Of a stretch of 64,000 nucleotides of DNA, positions 44,481 through 53,209 are shown piece after piece. The notes below the pieces were generated by a model, which saw only the letters and a list, made by a program, of their open reading frames with translations, was not told where the DNA came from and ran no database searches. The position numbers were made by a program, and so were the translations under genes. Source of the DNA: Cohnella sp. WQ 127256 (GTDB taxonomy: Bacteria; Bacillota; Bacilli; Paenibacillales; Paenibacillaceae); NCBI RefSeq assembly GCF_024519285.1, contig NZ_JAMZCY010000005.1:124001-188000 (forward strand), in the 5' to 3' direction. Within the stretch, counting starts at the first letter, position 1. The number at the start of each line of letters is the position of its first letter.

Positions 44481-45152
44481 ATGAGCACGGAAGAAAGGAA
44501 GACTACAAAAGGGATGTATAAGCCGCTACTATGGCTATTGGCAGTACCCTTGTTAAATATTCTGTATGCATTACAGAATCATTCTGGAGATCAAGTACAA
44601 TCCCTTGTCACGGATGTGGATAGAAGCACGCCCTTTATTCCAGAGTTTGCAGTTCCCTATATGATTTGGTATCCGTTTCTTATTCTTGTATTTGTTCTGA
44701 TCCTGCGTAAAGACAAACAGGAGTATTACCGAACAGTGTTGGCAATGTGTCTTGGGCTTCTCCTATCAAATATGATTTTCTTTATGTTCCAAACGATCGT
44801 TCCTCGGCCTGAAGTTTCTTCTTCAGGATTTTTCAATCATTTAGTCTCGTTTGTCTATGCCAACGATAAACCCTATAACTGCTTCCCAAGTGTCCATGTC
44901 ATGACGAGTACGTTGATGATATTTGGTTCTCAAGCATTGGGATGGATGAAAAGGATTCCTATTATCCTAATCGCACTATGCATAATCGTATCCACCTTGT
45001 TTATTAAACAACATGTGATAGCCGATGTCTTAGCGGGGATGTTGCTAGCAAGATTCGTATTTTGGTTTGCGGCGTACCTGCTCCCGGTATTCAATAAACG
45101 AATGACGACTGGAAGTGCTAAGGAGGCTGTCCACTATGCGGATTATGAGTAA
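44481..45152 (+). CDS. PAP2 superfamily lipid phosphatase (AUR1-like branch)
   Basis: A 223-residue membrane protein with about six helices. PAP2 motifs are present in their variant form: FPSVHVMTS (motif 2, catalytic His) and STLFIKQHVIADVLAG (motif 3, with Lys-Gln before the His as in AUR1/inositolphosphotransferase-like members). The first motif is reduced to IVPRPEV. Members dephosphorylate or exchange phosphorylated lipids such as undecaprenyl pyrophosphate or phosphatidic acid. AGGAGGAG precedes the ATG. It overlaps the next methyltransferase gene by 17 bases, so the two are coupled. Confidence 0.8.
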   Translation: MSTEERKTTKGMYKPLLWLLAVPLLNILYALQNHSGDQVQSLVTDVDRSTPFIPEFAVPYMIWYPFLILVFVLILRKDKQEYYRTVLAMCLGLLLSNMIFFMFQTIVPRPEVSSSGFFNHLVSFVYANDKPYNCFPSVHVMTSTLMIFGSQALGWMKRIPIILIALCIIVSTLFIKQHVIADVLAGMLLARFVFWFAAYLLPVFNKRMTTGSAKEAVHYADYE

Positions 45153-45723
45153 GGAGGTGCGTCTTTTCTTTCGCAAGTTCCTTCGTCAGCCCAAGCAGAT
45201 CGGTAGCGCGATTCCGAGCTCGAGATTTTTGTCCGAAAGCATGGTTGCAGCTATTCCTTGGCATAACGTGAAGGCTGTAGCGGAGTTAGGAGCCGGAACG
45301 GGGGCCATTACCCAATCGATCGTACGTAGCATATATCCGGGTACTGAGGTGTATTTATTCGAGAAGGATACGAGAATGAGGAAACAGCTCATACAGGAAT
45401 ATCCCGAATTCATATGTGCTGCGAATGTCGCTAATATGCAGCGTATTCTTGAAAAGGGGAGTGGCGTAGATCAGCTCGATTGCATCGTTAGCGGTCTGCC
45501 CTTCTATAACTTTCCTCAGCAGTTACGTAACCAGCTCATGGAACAAATCATAGGAGCTTTAAAGCCGGGTGGCCTATTCGTGGCCTTCCAATATTCCTTG
45601 CAAATGAAAAAACAAATGTCACGGCATTTCAAAATAGAGTCAATCAAGTTTGTACCGATGAATTTCCCCCCTGCCTTTGTGTATGTATGTAGAAAAGAAA
45701 ACGAAATCTATTGGAAAAAGTAA
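45136..45723 (+). CDS. SAM-dependent methyltransferase, phospholipid N-methyltransferase-like
   Basis: A 195-residue methyltransferase. The SAM motif I is VAELGAGTGAITQS; motif II lies at YLFEKDT; the catalytic-region pattern is CIVSGLPFYNFP, reminiscent of the NLPY-type motif of KsgA/PmtA-like enzymes. The N-terminus (EVRLFFRKFLRQPKQIGSAIPSS) is typical of the PmtA-like group. ATG at 45136 follows AGGAGG at 9 bases; it lies inside the end of the PAP2 gene. Methylation of a phospholipid head group or of another lipid is the best guess and fits the phosphatase partner. rRNA methylation is less likely because of the small size. Confidence 0.75.
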   Translation: MRIMSKEVRLFFRKFLRQPKQIGSAIPSSRFLSESMVAAIPWHNVKAVAELGAGTGAITQSIVRSIYPGTEVYLFEKDTRMRKQLIQEYPEFICAANVANMQRILEKGSGVDQLDCIVSGLPFYNFPQQLRNQLMEQIIGALKPGGLFVAFQYSLQMKKQMSRHFKIESIKFVPMNFPPAFVYVCRKENEIYWKK

Positions 45724-45798
45724 AAAAAAGGGGATATTGGGTGCGGAATAGAATATTGGATATTCTTAGGGAATAATCCGCTTAAGGTGAGTGTGAGG

Positions 45799-46494
45799 AT
45801 GCAAATGCACAAGAATACCATTCTGGTCGTCGATGACGATTCCGCAATCCGCGATGTCATTCACGTTTATTTGCGAAACGAAGGATTTCATGTCATAGAA
45901 GCTGCAAATGGGACAAGGGCGTTGGAAATCATGGAAGCAGAGTCGGTCCAATTGATTATTTTGGATGTCATGATGCCTGAATTGGATGGGATCAAAGCCT
46001 GTCTTAAAATCAGGGAAACTTCGGATATACCGATTATTATGCTATCGGCTAAACAAGAGGATATCGATAAAATCACCGGATTTTCAACGGGGGCGGACGA
46101 TTATGTTTCCAAACCATTCAGCCCGTTGGAATTAATGGCAAGAGTTAAAGCACAGCTTCGTAGGCAAAATCGGATCGCGAGACAAGAGCCTGAAACCGTT
46201 ATACAAGTTAATGAGTTGAAAATTGATATTGTTCAGCATCAAGTTACGTTGAGCGGGAGAGAGATTGCTCTAACCCCGCTGGAGTTCGCCATTCTCGAAC
46301 TATTAGCGAGCCATAGAGGGCAAGTATTTCACGCAGACAAAATCTATGAGAGGGTATGGAAAGAGACAGCAGGCTATACGGACAATACGGTAATGGTTCA
46401 TATCCGGAATATCCGCGAGAAAATCGAGGAATATCCTCGTGAGCCCCGTTATATCAAGACGGTGTGGGGAGTAGGCTACAAAATTGAAAAATAA
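45799..46494 (+). CDS. OmpR/PhoB-type response regulator
   Basis: A 231-residue response regulator. Receiver domain: acidic pocket VVDDD at residues 11-14, phospho-acceptor Asp56 in IILDVMMPE, Thr/Ser switch in IIMLSAKQ and Lys in SKPFSPLEL. A winged-helix DNA-binding domain follows (EIALTPLEFAILELLASHRG ... VMVHIRNIREKIEE). It resembles VanR-type regulators. The start could be ATG 45799 or 45805; a GTG at 45787 also lies in frame. It overlaps the kinase gene by 11 bases. Confidence 0.92.
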   Translation: MQMHKNTILVVDDDSAIRDVIHVYLRNEGFHVIEAANGTRALEIMEAESVQLIILDVMMPELDGIKACLKIRETSDIPIIMLSAKQEDIDKITGFSTGADDYVSKPFSPLELMARVKAQLRRQNRIARQEPETVIQVNELKIDIVQHQVTLSGREIALTPLEFAILELLASHRGQVFHADKIYERVWKETAGYTDNTVMVHIRNIREKIEEYPREPRYIKTVWGVGYKIEK

Positions 46495-47545
46495 CTTTTT
46501 TTCGATCATATCCGGCCGAAGGAGTATTCGTTTTCAAATGATATGGGCGTTCTTGGCCAGTTTCTTTACAGGCTCTATGGTTTCCGTATCGATCCCTATA
46601 GGTCTGTTGTTCGGTATGCCCTTGTCGTTGATCGCTTTTATCGGTACTTTCGCAATATCCTTTGTCGTGTATACCCGCCATACGATTAAATATATGCAGC
46701 AGTTATCCGAAGGTCTAACCGTGATCTCGGGCGGCAATCTTGAGTACAGAATTCCCGTTTTCAGGCAAGACGAGTTGGGCACGGTAGCCGAGCATATCAA
46801 TGCTATGGCCGAGAAACTTGAAAACCTGATCGAGAGAGAACGCCTGATCGAAAAGTCGAAGATGGAATTAATTACGGGCGTCTCCCATGATCTAAGAACG
46901 CCGCTGACGAGCATTATCGGTTATCTGGAGCTGTTGAAGGAGAAAGCTTACAAGGACGAGGCAGAGTACGATCGTTTTGTCGGAAACACCCACAACAAGG
47001 CGCAGCAATTGAAATCGCTCATCGAAGAGCTGTTTGAATATACGCGACTTACTCAAAGTGGGATGAATCTTATGAAAGAGAGGATCGATCTTCGTCAGCT
47101 ATTAAACCAAATGCTTGTTGAAATTCAACCTCTTGCCCATGAGAGTCATATAACCATACAAACGTTGCTGCTTGAGAAAGCAGTATTCATCCAAGTAGAT
47201 CCAGAGCAAATCAGAAGAGCCATCGATAATTTGTTAATGAATGCATTGAAGTTCTCCGTGAAACCCGGGGTCATCCGGGTTTCCATGGAGGAGTGTGATA
47301 AACAGGTAACTCTCAGAATTGAGAACGAAGGGGAGTCGATCACGAGGGAGCAGGAAAAACAATTGTTCGAACGCTTCTATAAAGCGGACGACGCTAGAAC
47401 GAGCATAAGCCTGCAGGATGGAGCGGGGTTGGGCTTGTCGATCACGCGTAGCATTATCGAACTGCATGGAGGTCAAGTGAATTTAGAGCATTCCAACGGT
47501 CACTTCAGCTTCGAGATCGCATTGCCCCATGAAGCCACCAAATGA
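46484..47545 (+). CDS. Sensor histidine kinase with almost no extracellular part (intramembrane-sensing type)
   Basis: A 353-residue histidine kinase. Two closely spaced transmembrane helices (about residues 17-38 and 44-62) with only a few residues between them, so little outside sensor domain. A HAMP-like linker follows, then HisKA with phospho-His135 in GVSHDLRTPLT, the N-box DNLLMNALKF and the G-boxes DGAGLGLSI. TTG start overlaps the regulator gene. This layout is typical of kinases that sense membrane stress or antibiotics, often with ABC transporters, none of which is here. The 3' end overlaps the convergent CPBP gene by 41 bases. Confidence 0.9.
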   Translation: MKNNFFSIISGRRSIRFQMIWAFLASFFTGSMVSVSIPIGLLFGMPLSLIAFIGTFAISFVVYTRHTIKYMQQLSEGLTVISGGNLEYRIPVFRQDELGTVAEHINAMAEKLENLIERERLIEKSKMELITGVSHDLRTPLTSIIGYLELLKEKAYKDEAEYDRFVGNTHNKAQQLKSLIEELFEYTRLTQSGMNLMKERIDLRQLLNQMLVEIQPLAHESHITIQTLLLEKAVFIQVDPEQIRRAIDNLLMNALKFSVKPGVIRVSMEECDKQVTLRIENEGESITREQEKQLFERFYKADDARTSISLQDGAGLGLSITRSIIELHGGQVNLEHSNGHFSFEIALPHEATK

Positions 47546-49202
47546 TAACCCCCACGATACCGGGCAAGAACAGACTGATTACACCTCCAGCAAAATCCCC
47601 AGGAAGGCCGTCGAACATCATTTGCATTCCCATAAGGATTGCATCTAGGGTGACATGAGCGAATATAACAGTCATGATTCCGAACCGTAGCATGAACCAG
47701 CCGAATAGGAAGGACATTAACACGAGCTCGATAATACGTGTATATACAGGATAAATCGCGTATCCGACATGTCCGAGAGCCCATATTAAGCCGGGAGGAA
47801 CGATGGCCGCTACAGTAAGAACTATTGTTGTTCGATGCGAAGGATCACGGCCTAACAATTTGCGCGCACCCCCGACAAACCATTTACGGAATACGCCAAT
47901 GCCGAACAAGCGGCTTTGTAGCTCTTCCGATATTCCTGCGCACCACGCGAGTAAGGGGAGCAGCAAAGGAATGCTCATGTTGTACATCGACTGAGTCGCA
48001 TCTGAGGCCGCGAAAGAGCCTAATGATTTCTCAAGCACAAGCAAGATGAAGGATTGTGCTCCGAGCAATATAAACGCTAGAAAGTACCCTTCGCGCATGC
48101 TTTTGAGCACGGCATTTCCATACCCCGACTCCTGCCACCTTGGCCAAAGGGAGTGACCCATGGACTTCCAAAGGCCATCTCCGCCAACCGCAGAGAAATA
48201 GGTGAGAAGGGCCATAACCGCGTAGGTGACTATGCTGACGGTGATATTTACGTTATCCGGAATACCTACCCCAGCATCCCATGAGCCTGCTCGAAGACCA
48301 GGTATGATATTGAACGTATAGCCAGCGTAAAGTACAAAAAATACGATGGATAAGAAAATTCCTCTTCGATAAGTGCTATATCCGCCATGGGTACCTGTGT
48401 AAATAATGGCTAAGAAGAACAGGATGACCTGCGGAAGAAGAAAACCAAATACAGAAAGATTAGACGACCATCGCTCCTGATTATTGATGTAGTTAACAAA
48501 GCTTTCAGGCAAATTAACGCCATAGGTAACCGAACCACCTTGCCAAACAGGGAAGGAGGAAGCGGTCATGCTAAATCCTTCTGGAACGGAAATCTTGAGC
48601 CAGAGCTGCGATTGTCCAATATCCCCTTTTGTCGAGAGAAAGCTGACTTTTCCATTCTCCTCCGAACGACCATCCCACTTCCACTCCTCTGGATGAATTC
48701 CCCAGAAGCTTGCGTAGTTCATCGCATGAGTAGCGAGCTTAGTAGGTGCATTTTCAGCTTTATTTTCGCTGAAAGATCCGACCGCGTTACTGTGTTGCCA
48801 TGAAACCAACTCACCAGTTTCCATGTTTAAGGAAAGCAACAGGATACCGGCATTCTCTCGTAAATGTAGTTGCACTGCGTAAACATCTGTCGGTGAGGAT
48901 TTGGACCATTGCTTCTCATAAGCAGCTCCAAGGTCATATTTAGAAAAGTAGCCGGTAGTTTTACTATCCGACAAATGGGTAACTGTTGTTTTGACAACCT
49001 GCTCAGACTGGATTCCAAAGCGATCTGTTGCCCATTCAAGTGCCTTATGCTCAGCTTCCGAGCGAGTTAGCACATTCTGTGCGTTTGTTGTAAACAATTG
49101 TCCCGTTACGGGGAATACTTGAATGAACAGGAAAATAAATAAACCGATCGTAGCTGTCCAGATCCAGCGTTTATCCAACGAGGGGGTGGCTAATGAATTC
49201 AA
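47505..49202 (-). CDS. CPBP intramembrane metalloprotease family protein with large extracellular domain
   Basis: A 565-residue membrane protein. TTG at 49202 is chosen because AAGGAGAG lies 7 bases before it. One N-terminal helix, then a long soluble region (about residues 40-240) with PepSY-like features, then eight or so helices including the CPBP motif EELQSRLFG (the EExxxR of the Abi/CPBP family) and the histidine segments FGIMTVIFAHVTLDA. Family members cleave CAAX-processed or membrane proteins or serve in bacteriocin immunity. Its tail overlaps the kinase gene in antisense. Substrate unknown. Confidence 0.75.
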   Translation of the reverse strand: MNSLATPSLDKRWIWTATIGLFIFLFIQVFPVTGQLFTTNAQNVLTRSEAEHKALEWATDRFGIQSEQVVKTTVTHLSDSKTTGYFSKYDLGAAYEKQWSKSSPTDVYAVQLHLRENAGILLLSLNMETGELVSWQHSNAVGSFSENKAENAPTKLATHAMNYASFWGIHPEEWKWDGRSEENGKVSFLSTKGDIGQSQLWLKISVPEGFSMTASSFPVWQGGSVTYGVNLPESFVNYINNQERWSSNLSVFGFLLPQVILFFLAIIYTGTHGGYSTYRRGIFLSIVFFVLYAGYTFNIIPGLRAGSWDAGVGIPDNVNITVSIVTYAVMALLTYFSAVGGDGLWKSMGHSLWPRWQESGYGNAVLKSMREGYFLAFILLGAQSFILLVLEKSLGSFAASDATQSMYNMSIPLLLPLLAWCAGISEELQSRLFGIGVFRKWFVGGARKLLGRDPSHRTTIVLTVAAIVPPGLIWALGHVGYAIYPVYTRIIELVLMSFLFGWFMLRFGIMTVIFAHVTLDAILMGMQMMFDGLPGDFAGGVISLFLPGIVGVIIWWLHGAMRSRS

Positions 49203-49464
49203 AATGCAGCTCTCCTTATTCAATGGAAGCTTTTGTAAACGCATCCAGTGGGTTTTTATTTTGAAAGGACCTATTTTTTTCATCCAGTATCGCTCATATT
49301 TGATGAAAATGAAAGCAAAAGGAACGATAATGACTGAGCGAGGGCATAACAAGGCATTAGTTATGCAATAACCCGTTCAAATGAGTTGGTTTGACTCCTT
49401 TCTGGTGTTGTCCGCATTTGACGGAAGGAATATAATTCGGTGATACGTCTTTTCAACATTAGAA

Positions 49465-49630
49465 ATGATTAGCCGAATTTCTTAACGAAGAAAACGGGGG
49501 AACCAACCTATCTCGTGTACAAGTTATATTGTATTCGGAGATACCGGGGTGAATTCCAACTACGCATATCGCGCGTTGGATAGGGCAGCCTGTTCGAGCC
49601 CGAACCCGACAGCTAACCCCGTAGGCTATT
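49465..49630 (+). ncRNA. ydaO/yuaA-type cyclic-di-AMP riboswitch upstream of ktrB
   Basis: Conserved riboswitch blocks appear in order: AGCCGAATTTCTTAACG, AAACGGGGGAACC, CGGGGTGAATTCC, GGGCAGCC, CCCGAACCCGACAGCTAACC and GTAGGCTA. The P1 stem is TAGCC (49470) with GGCTA (49624). Cyclic-di-AMP binding stabilises this fold and turns off potassium importers. A terminator hairpin follows at 49659, so this is a transcriptional OFF switch for the ktr operon. Confidence 0.92.
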
Positions 49631-49658
49631 TGCGAACAGGAATCATGTGCGAATTTCG

Positions 49659-49683
49659 AGCACTGGGGTTCCAGTGCTTTTTT
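49659..49683 (+). terminator. Riboswitch-controlled terminator before ktrB
   Basis: AGCACTGG and CCAGTGCT pair perfectly around GGTT, followed by six T residues. GTGCGAATTTCGAGCAC just before it can form an alternative hairpin sharing the 5' arm. Confidence 0.85.
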
Positions 49684-49732
49684 GTTGCGTGAATGAACGT
49701 ATGTACGTGAATTTTCATAAGAGGTGAACTTC

Positions 49733-51079
49733 TTGTTTAAGCAAGTCATTCGGTGGTTCAGTGCATCACCACCAAGAACGCTACTGTTGGGATTTTCGCT
49801 CATTATCTTTATCGGGGCACAACTGCTGAGATTGCCCATCGCTTCCGTGAGCGGTGAGTCTATGTCCTTCGTCGATGCTTTGTTCACCTCGACCTCTGCT
49901 ACATGTGTAACAGGGCTCGTATTATTCGATACCGGTACGTATTTTTCGACTTTCGGACATTGGGTAATTCTTCTGCTTATTCAAATCGGTGGGATCGGCT
50001 TCATGACGATGGCAACGCTATTTGCGTTAATTCTGAGAAGAAGAATTTCGCTCAAGGAAAGGCTTATTCTACAAGAAGCCCTTAATCAAGGTAGCATTGA
50101 AGGACTAGTCAGACTCGTCAAAAAGGTCATTTATTATGCTTTGGCGCTGGAAACGGTAGGAGCGATATTGTACGCTATTCGTTTTGCAGTCGATATGCCA
50201 GTAGGTCGAGCAATCTACAATGGAGTGTTCCACTCCATCTCTATTTTTAATAATGCCGGATTTGATTTAACTGGGGATTTCCGCAGCTTCTCAAGCTACT
50301 CCTCGGATTTGTACATGAACGTCGTCTCTATGGTGTTAATTATTCTGGGTGGCTTTGGTTTTATCGTACTTGCGGATCTGTTCGATATGCGCAAGAAAAA
50401 GCACAAGTTTTCCCTACATTCTAAGGTTGTGCTCTCAGTAAGTGCTATTCTGATTGTCGTTGGAGCGATAATCATTCTTATATTTGAATATACGAATTCT
50501 CGTTCGATTGGCGGTAGCGGATTTGGGGAGAAGATGCTTACCTCCTTGTTTCAATCGGTTACGACGCGTTCAGGTGGGGTTTCAACGGTCGATGTCTCTG
50601 AGTTCAGACAGGCGACACAGTTTTTCATCATCATCTTGATGTTTATCGGTGCATCTCCCGGTTCTACTGGGGGAGGGATCAAGACGACGACCTTTGCAGT
50701 ACTGGTCGGTGCGGTTCTGGCGATGATTCGCGGGAAAGAGGATGTTGTGTTGTTCCGTCTTCGGTTGGCGCAAGAGCGTGTGTATAAGGCGGTTACGGTT
50801 ACTCTTTTCTGTATAGGGATCGTCATGCTTGGCACGATGGTTCTGGCGACGACTGAGAGTGCCCCATTTCTGAAGATTCTATTTGAAGCGACTTCAGCTT
50901 TTGGTACGGTTGGTTTGTCTATGGGCCTTACGGGATCTTTAACCGTTGCAGGGAAGCTGACGATCATTTTCCTAATGTTCGTTGGCCGGTTAGGACCTCT
51001 GACACTTACCTATGCGCTCGGTCCTAAGGCGGGACGGATACTCTACCGCCATGCGGAAGGTAAGATCATTATCGGATGA
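49733..51079 (+). CDS. ktrB: Potassium uptake protein KtrB, first tandem copy
   Basis: A 448-residue Trk/Ktr/HKT-type potassium channel subunit. Its four pore loops are visible: TSATCVTGLVL, FNNAGFDLTG, GASPGSTGGGIKTTT and TSAFGTVGLSMG, each with the conserved Gly of the selectivity filter. TTG at 49733 after AGAGGTG is taken as start. It works with the cytoplasmic RCK subunit KtrA at 52455 and is controlled by the c-di-AMP riboswitch upstream. The second KtrB gene overlaps its stop by 4 bases. Confidence 0.92.
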   Translation: MFKQVIRWFSASPPRTLLLGFSLIIFIGAQLLRLPIASVSGESMSFVDALFTSTSATCVTGLVLFDTGTYFSTFGHWVILLLIQIGGIGFMTMATLFALILRRRISLKERLILQEALNQGSIEGLVRLVKKVIYYALALETVGAILYAIRFAVDMPVGRAIYNGVFHSISIFNNAGFDLTGDFRSFSSYSSDLYMNVVSMVLIILGGFGFIVLADLFDMRKKKHKFSLHSKVVLSVSAILIVVGAIIILIFEYTNSRSIGGSGFGEKMLTSLFQSVTTRSGGVSTVDVSEFRQATQFFIIILMFIGASPGSTGGGIKTTTFAVLVGAVLAMIRGKEDVVLFRLRLAQERVYKAVTVTLFCIGIVMLGTMVLATTESAPFLKILFEATSAFGTVGLSMGLTGSLTVAGKLTIIFLMFVGRLGPLTLTYALGPKAGRILYRHAEGKIIIG

Positions 51080-52440
51080 TGGAGTGGTCTCAGATGTTCC
51101 GAAATTGGTTTCGATCGATTGCAGCATCACCACCTAGAATTCTTGTGTTAGGGTTCGCTGCTATTGTTTTCCTAGGTGCGGGGTTGCTCATGCTGCCTTT
51201 TGCCCATACACAGGAAGTCACACCGCGTTTCATTGATACTTTATTTACAGCAACTTCAGCCACTTGCGTGACAGGGCTTGTTGTTGTCGATACAGGAACC
51301 TATTGGACGACTGCTGGTCAATGGATCATATTAGCGATGATTCAAATTGGCGGACTCGGCTTTATGACAATGGCAACCTTGTTCGCGATTATGCTTAAAC
51401 GTCGAGTTACACTTAAGGAACGACTCGTTCTACAAGAGGCGTTTAACCAAACGAGTATCGAAGGCATTATCCGATTGGTGCGAAAAGTGATTGCCTATGC
51501 GTTAACGATTGAGCTGGCAGGAGCGGTTTTATTTACGAGCCGTTTTATGTTCGATATGCCTGTCGGAGAAGCGATTTACAAAGGCATCTTTCACGCAGTT
51601 TCATTTTTCAACAATGCGGGTTTTGATATTATGGGAGACTATCGTAGCCTGGTTGATTATGTGGGAGATCCGCTCATCAATATCGTGACGATGCTTCTTA
51701 TCATACTCGGTGGTCTTGGCTTTGTCGTATTAGCTGACTTAGTTGAAATTCGGAATCCCAAACGTAAATTATCGCTTCATTCAAAAGTTGTACTGAGTAT
51801 GTCTGGTTTGTTAATTGTAATTGGGGCGGCAATCATTTTATTATTCGAATACACGAATGCTCGAACAATGGGTTCACTGGGCTTCGGAGAGAAGATTCTC
51901 GCAGCATTCATGCAATCAGTGTCCCCTCGGACGGCAGGGGTCAACACTGTTGATCTGGCGGGTCTGAGAGAGGCAACTCAATTTTTGATCATCATCCTTA
52001 TGTTTATCGGAGCATCTCCAGGCTCAACGGGCGGTGGGATCAAGACAACGACGTTTACGGCACTAGTTGGAGCTGTAATAGCCATGGTCAGGGGCAAAGA
52101 GGATGTTGTGCTATTTAAGTTCAGACTTGCTCAGGAGCGGGTTTATAAGGCGTTGACCGTTACATTGTTTGCTTTCGGTTTGGTCGTTGTCGCCACGATG
52201 ATCTTATCAACGACGGAGGATCATCACTTTCTAATGATCTTGTTTGAAGTAACATCTGCATTCGGTACTGTTGGTTTAACGATGGGTTTAACGACGCAAT
52301 TAACCGTTGCAGGGAAAATCATTATTATTCTGATGATGTTCATCGGTCGTCTAGGGCCATTAACCTTGACCTATGCACTTGGTCCGAAGCAAGGTCGTGC
52401 ATTGTATCGTAACGCAGAAGGTAAAATCATAATCGGGTAG
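51076..52440 (+). CDS. Potassium uptake protein KtrB, second tandem copy
   Basis: A 454-residue paralogue of the preceding KtrB, alignable along its full length with the same four pore loops (TSATCVTGLVV, FNNAGFDIMG, GASPGSTGGGIKTTT, TSAFGTVGLTMG). Its ATG overlaps the end of the first copy, so both are made from one transcript, under one riboswitch, with one KtrA gene 14 bases downstream. Bacillus subtilis has KtrB and KtrD but as separate loci. Mixed dimers of the two copies are possible. Confidence 0.92.
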   Translation: MMEWSQMFRNWFRSIAASPPRILVLGFAAIVFLGAGLLMLPFAHTQEVTPRFIDTLFTATSATCVTGLVVVDTGTYWTTAGQWIILAMIQIGGLGFMTMATLFAIMLKRRVTLKERLVLQEAFNQTSIEGIIRLVRKVIAYALTIELAGAVLFTSRFMFDMPVGEAIYKGIFHAVSFFNNAGFDIMGDYRSLVDYVGDPLINIVTMLLIILGGLGFVVLADLVEIRNPKRKLSLHSKVVLSMSGLLIVIGAAIILLFEYTNARTMGSLGFGEKILAAFMQSVSPRTAGVNTVDLAGLREATQFLIIILMFIGASPGSTGGGIKTTTFTALVGAVIAMVRGKEDVVLFKFRLAQERVYKALTVTLFAFGLVVVATMILSTTEDHHFLMILFEVTSAFGTVGLTMGLTTQLTVAGKIIIILMMFIGRLGPLTLTYALGPKQGRALYRNAEGKIIIG

Positions 52441-52454
52441 AGGACGGAACCACC

Positions 52455-53117
52455 ATGAAATTGAATCAATTTGTCATTATTGGGTTGGGCAGATTCGGGT
52501 CTAACTTAGGTCGCGAACTTATTAAATTAGGATACGAGGTACTTGGTGTCGATCGTGATGAAGAGAAAGTTCAGGAGCTTTCCAATGTGCTAACGCACAC
52601 TGTTGTCGCAGATGCTACTGAAGAAGAGGTGTTGCGCTCTATCGGGGCACGAAACTTTGATTGTGGTGTTGTGGCTATTGGTGATGATATTCAAGCTAGC
52701 ATTTTAGCTACAATTTTGCTGAAGGATCTTGGTGTTAAGAAAGTCGTGGCTAAAGCGGTGTCAGATTTACATGGTCGTGTTCTCGAAAGAGTTGGTGTAG
52801 ATCGAATTATTTACCCTGAGCGAGACATGGGAATTCGTGTAGCACATCAGCTAGTATCCCCGAACCTACTTGATTTTATTGAATTATCCAAACAATATAC
52901 GATCGCAGAGCTATCGGTACCCCAGTGCCTTTCCGGTAAATCACTGGACGATGTTAATCCGAGAGGTCGATTTGGATGCAGCATTGTTGCTATTAATAAA
53001 CCAGATGGAATCATTATTGCCCCTGTAGCGAAAGATGTTTTACTTGTTAACGACGTTATGGTCGTTATTGGAACCAATCAGCAAATTGAACAGTTTCAGG
53101 AATCTATAGAGCATTAG
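52455..53117 (+). CDS. ktrA: Potassium uptake regulatory subunit KtrA (RCK protein)
   Basis: A 220-residue RCK protein. The N-terminal Rossmann domain has FVIIGLGRFGSNLGRELIKLG with the ATP/NAD-binding glycines and LGVDRDEEKV; the C-terminal TrkA-C domain covers about residues 140-215 (LSKQYTIAELSVPQCLSGK). KtrA rings gate the KtrB channel in response to ATP/ADP, and the RCK-C domain of related proteins binds c-di-AMP. It ends the ktr operon. Confidence 0.92.
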   Translation: MKLNQFVIIGLGRFGSNLGRELIKLGYEVLGVDRDEEKVQELSNVLTHTVVADATEEEVLRSIGARNFDCGVVAIGDDIQASILATILLKDLGVKKVVAKAVSDLHGRVLERVGVDRIIYPERDMGIRVAHQLVSPNLLDFIELSKQYTIAELSVPQCLSGKSLDDVNPRGRFGCSIVAINKPDGIIIAPVAKDVLLVNDVMVVIGTNQQIEQFQESIEH

Positions 53118-53209
53118 TTTTATTTCAATGTCAGGATTGAATGTTTGAATGAAAACCTCCCGATTCGCTCAGGATATAGGTTAGATGAGTGGCTGTGGGG
53201 AGGATGATT

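Noticed and set aside
45136..45723. rRNA adenine dimethyltransferase (KsgA/Erm)
   Set aside because: The protein is shorter, lacks the C-terminal RNA-binding domain, and its partner gene is a lipid phosphatase.
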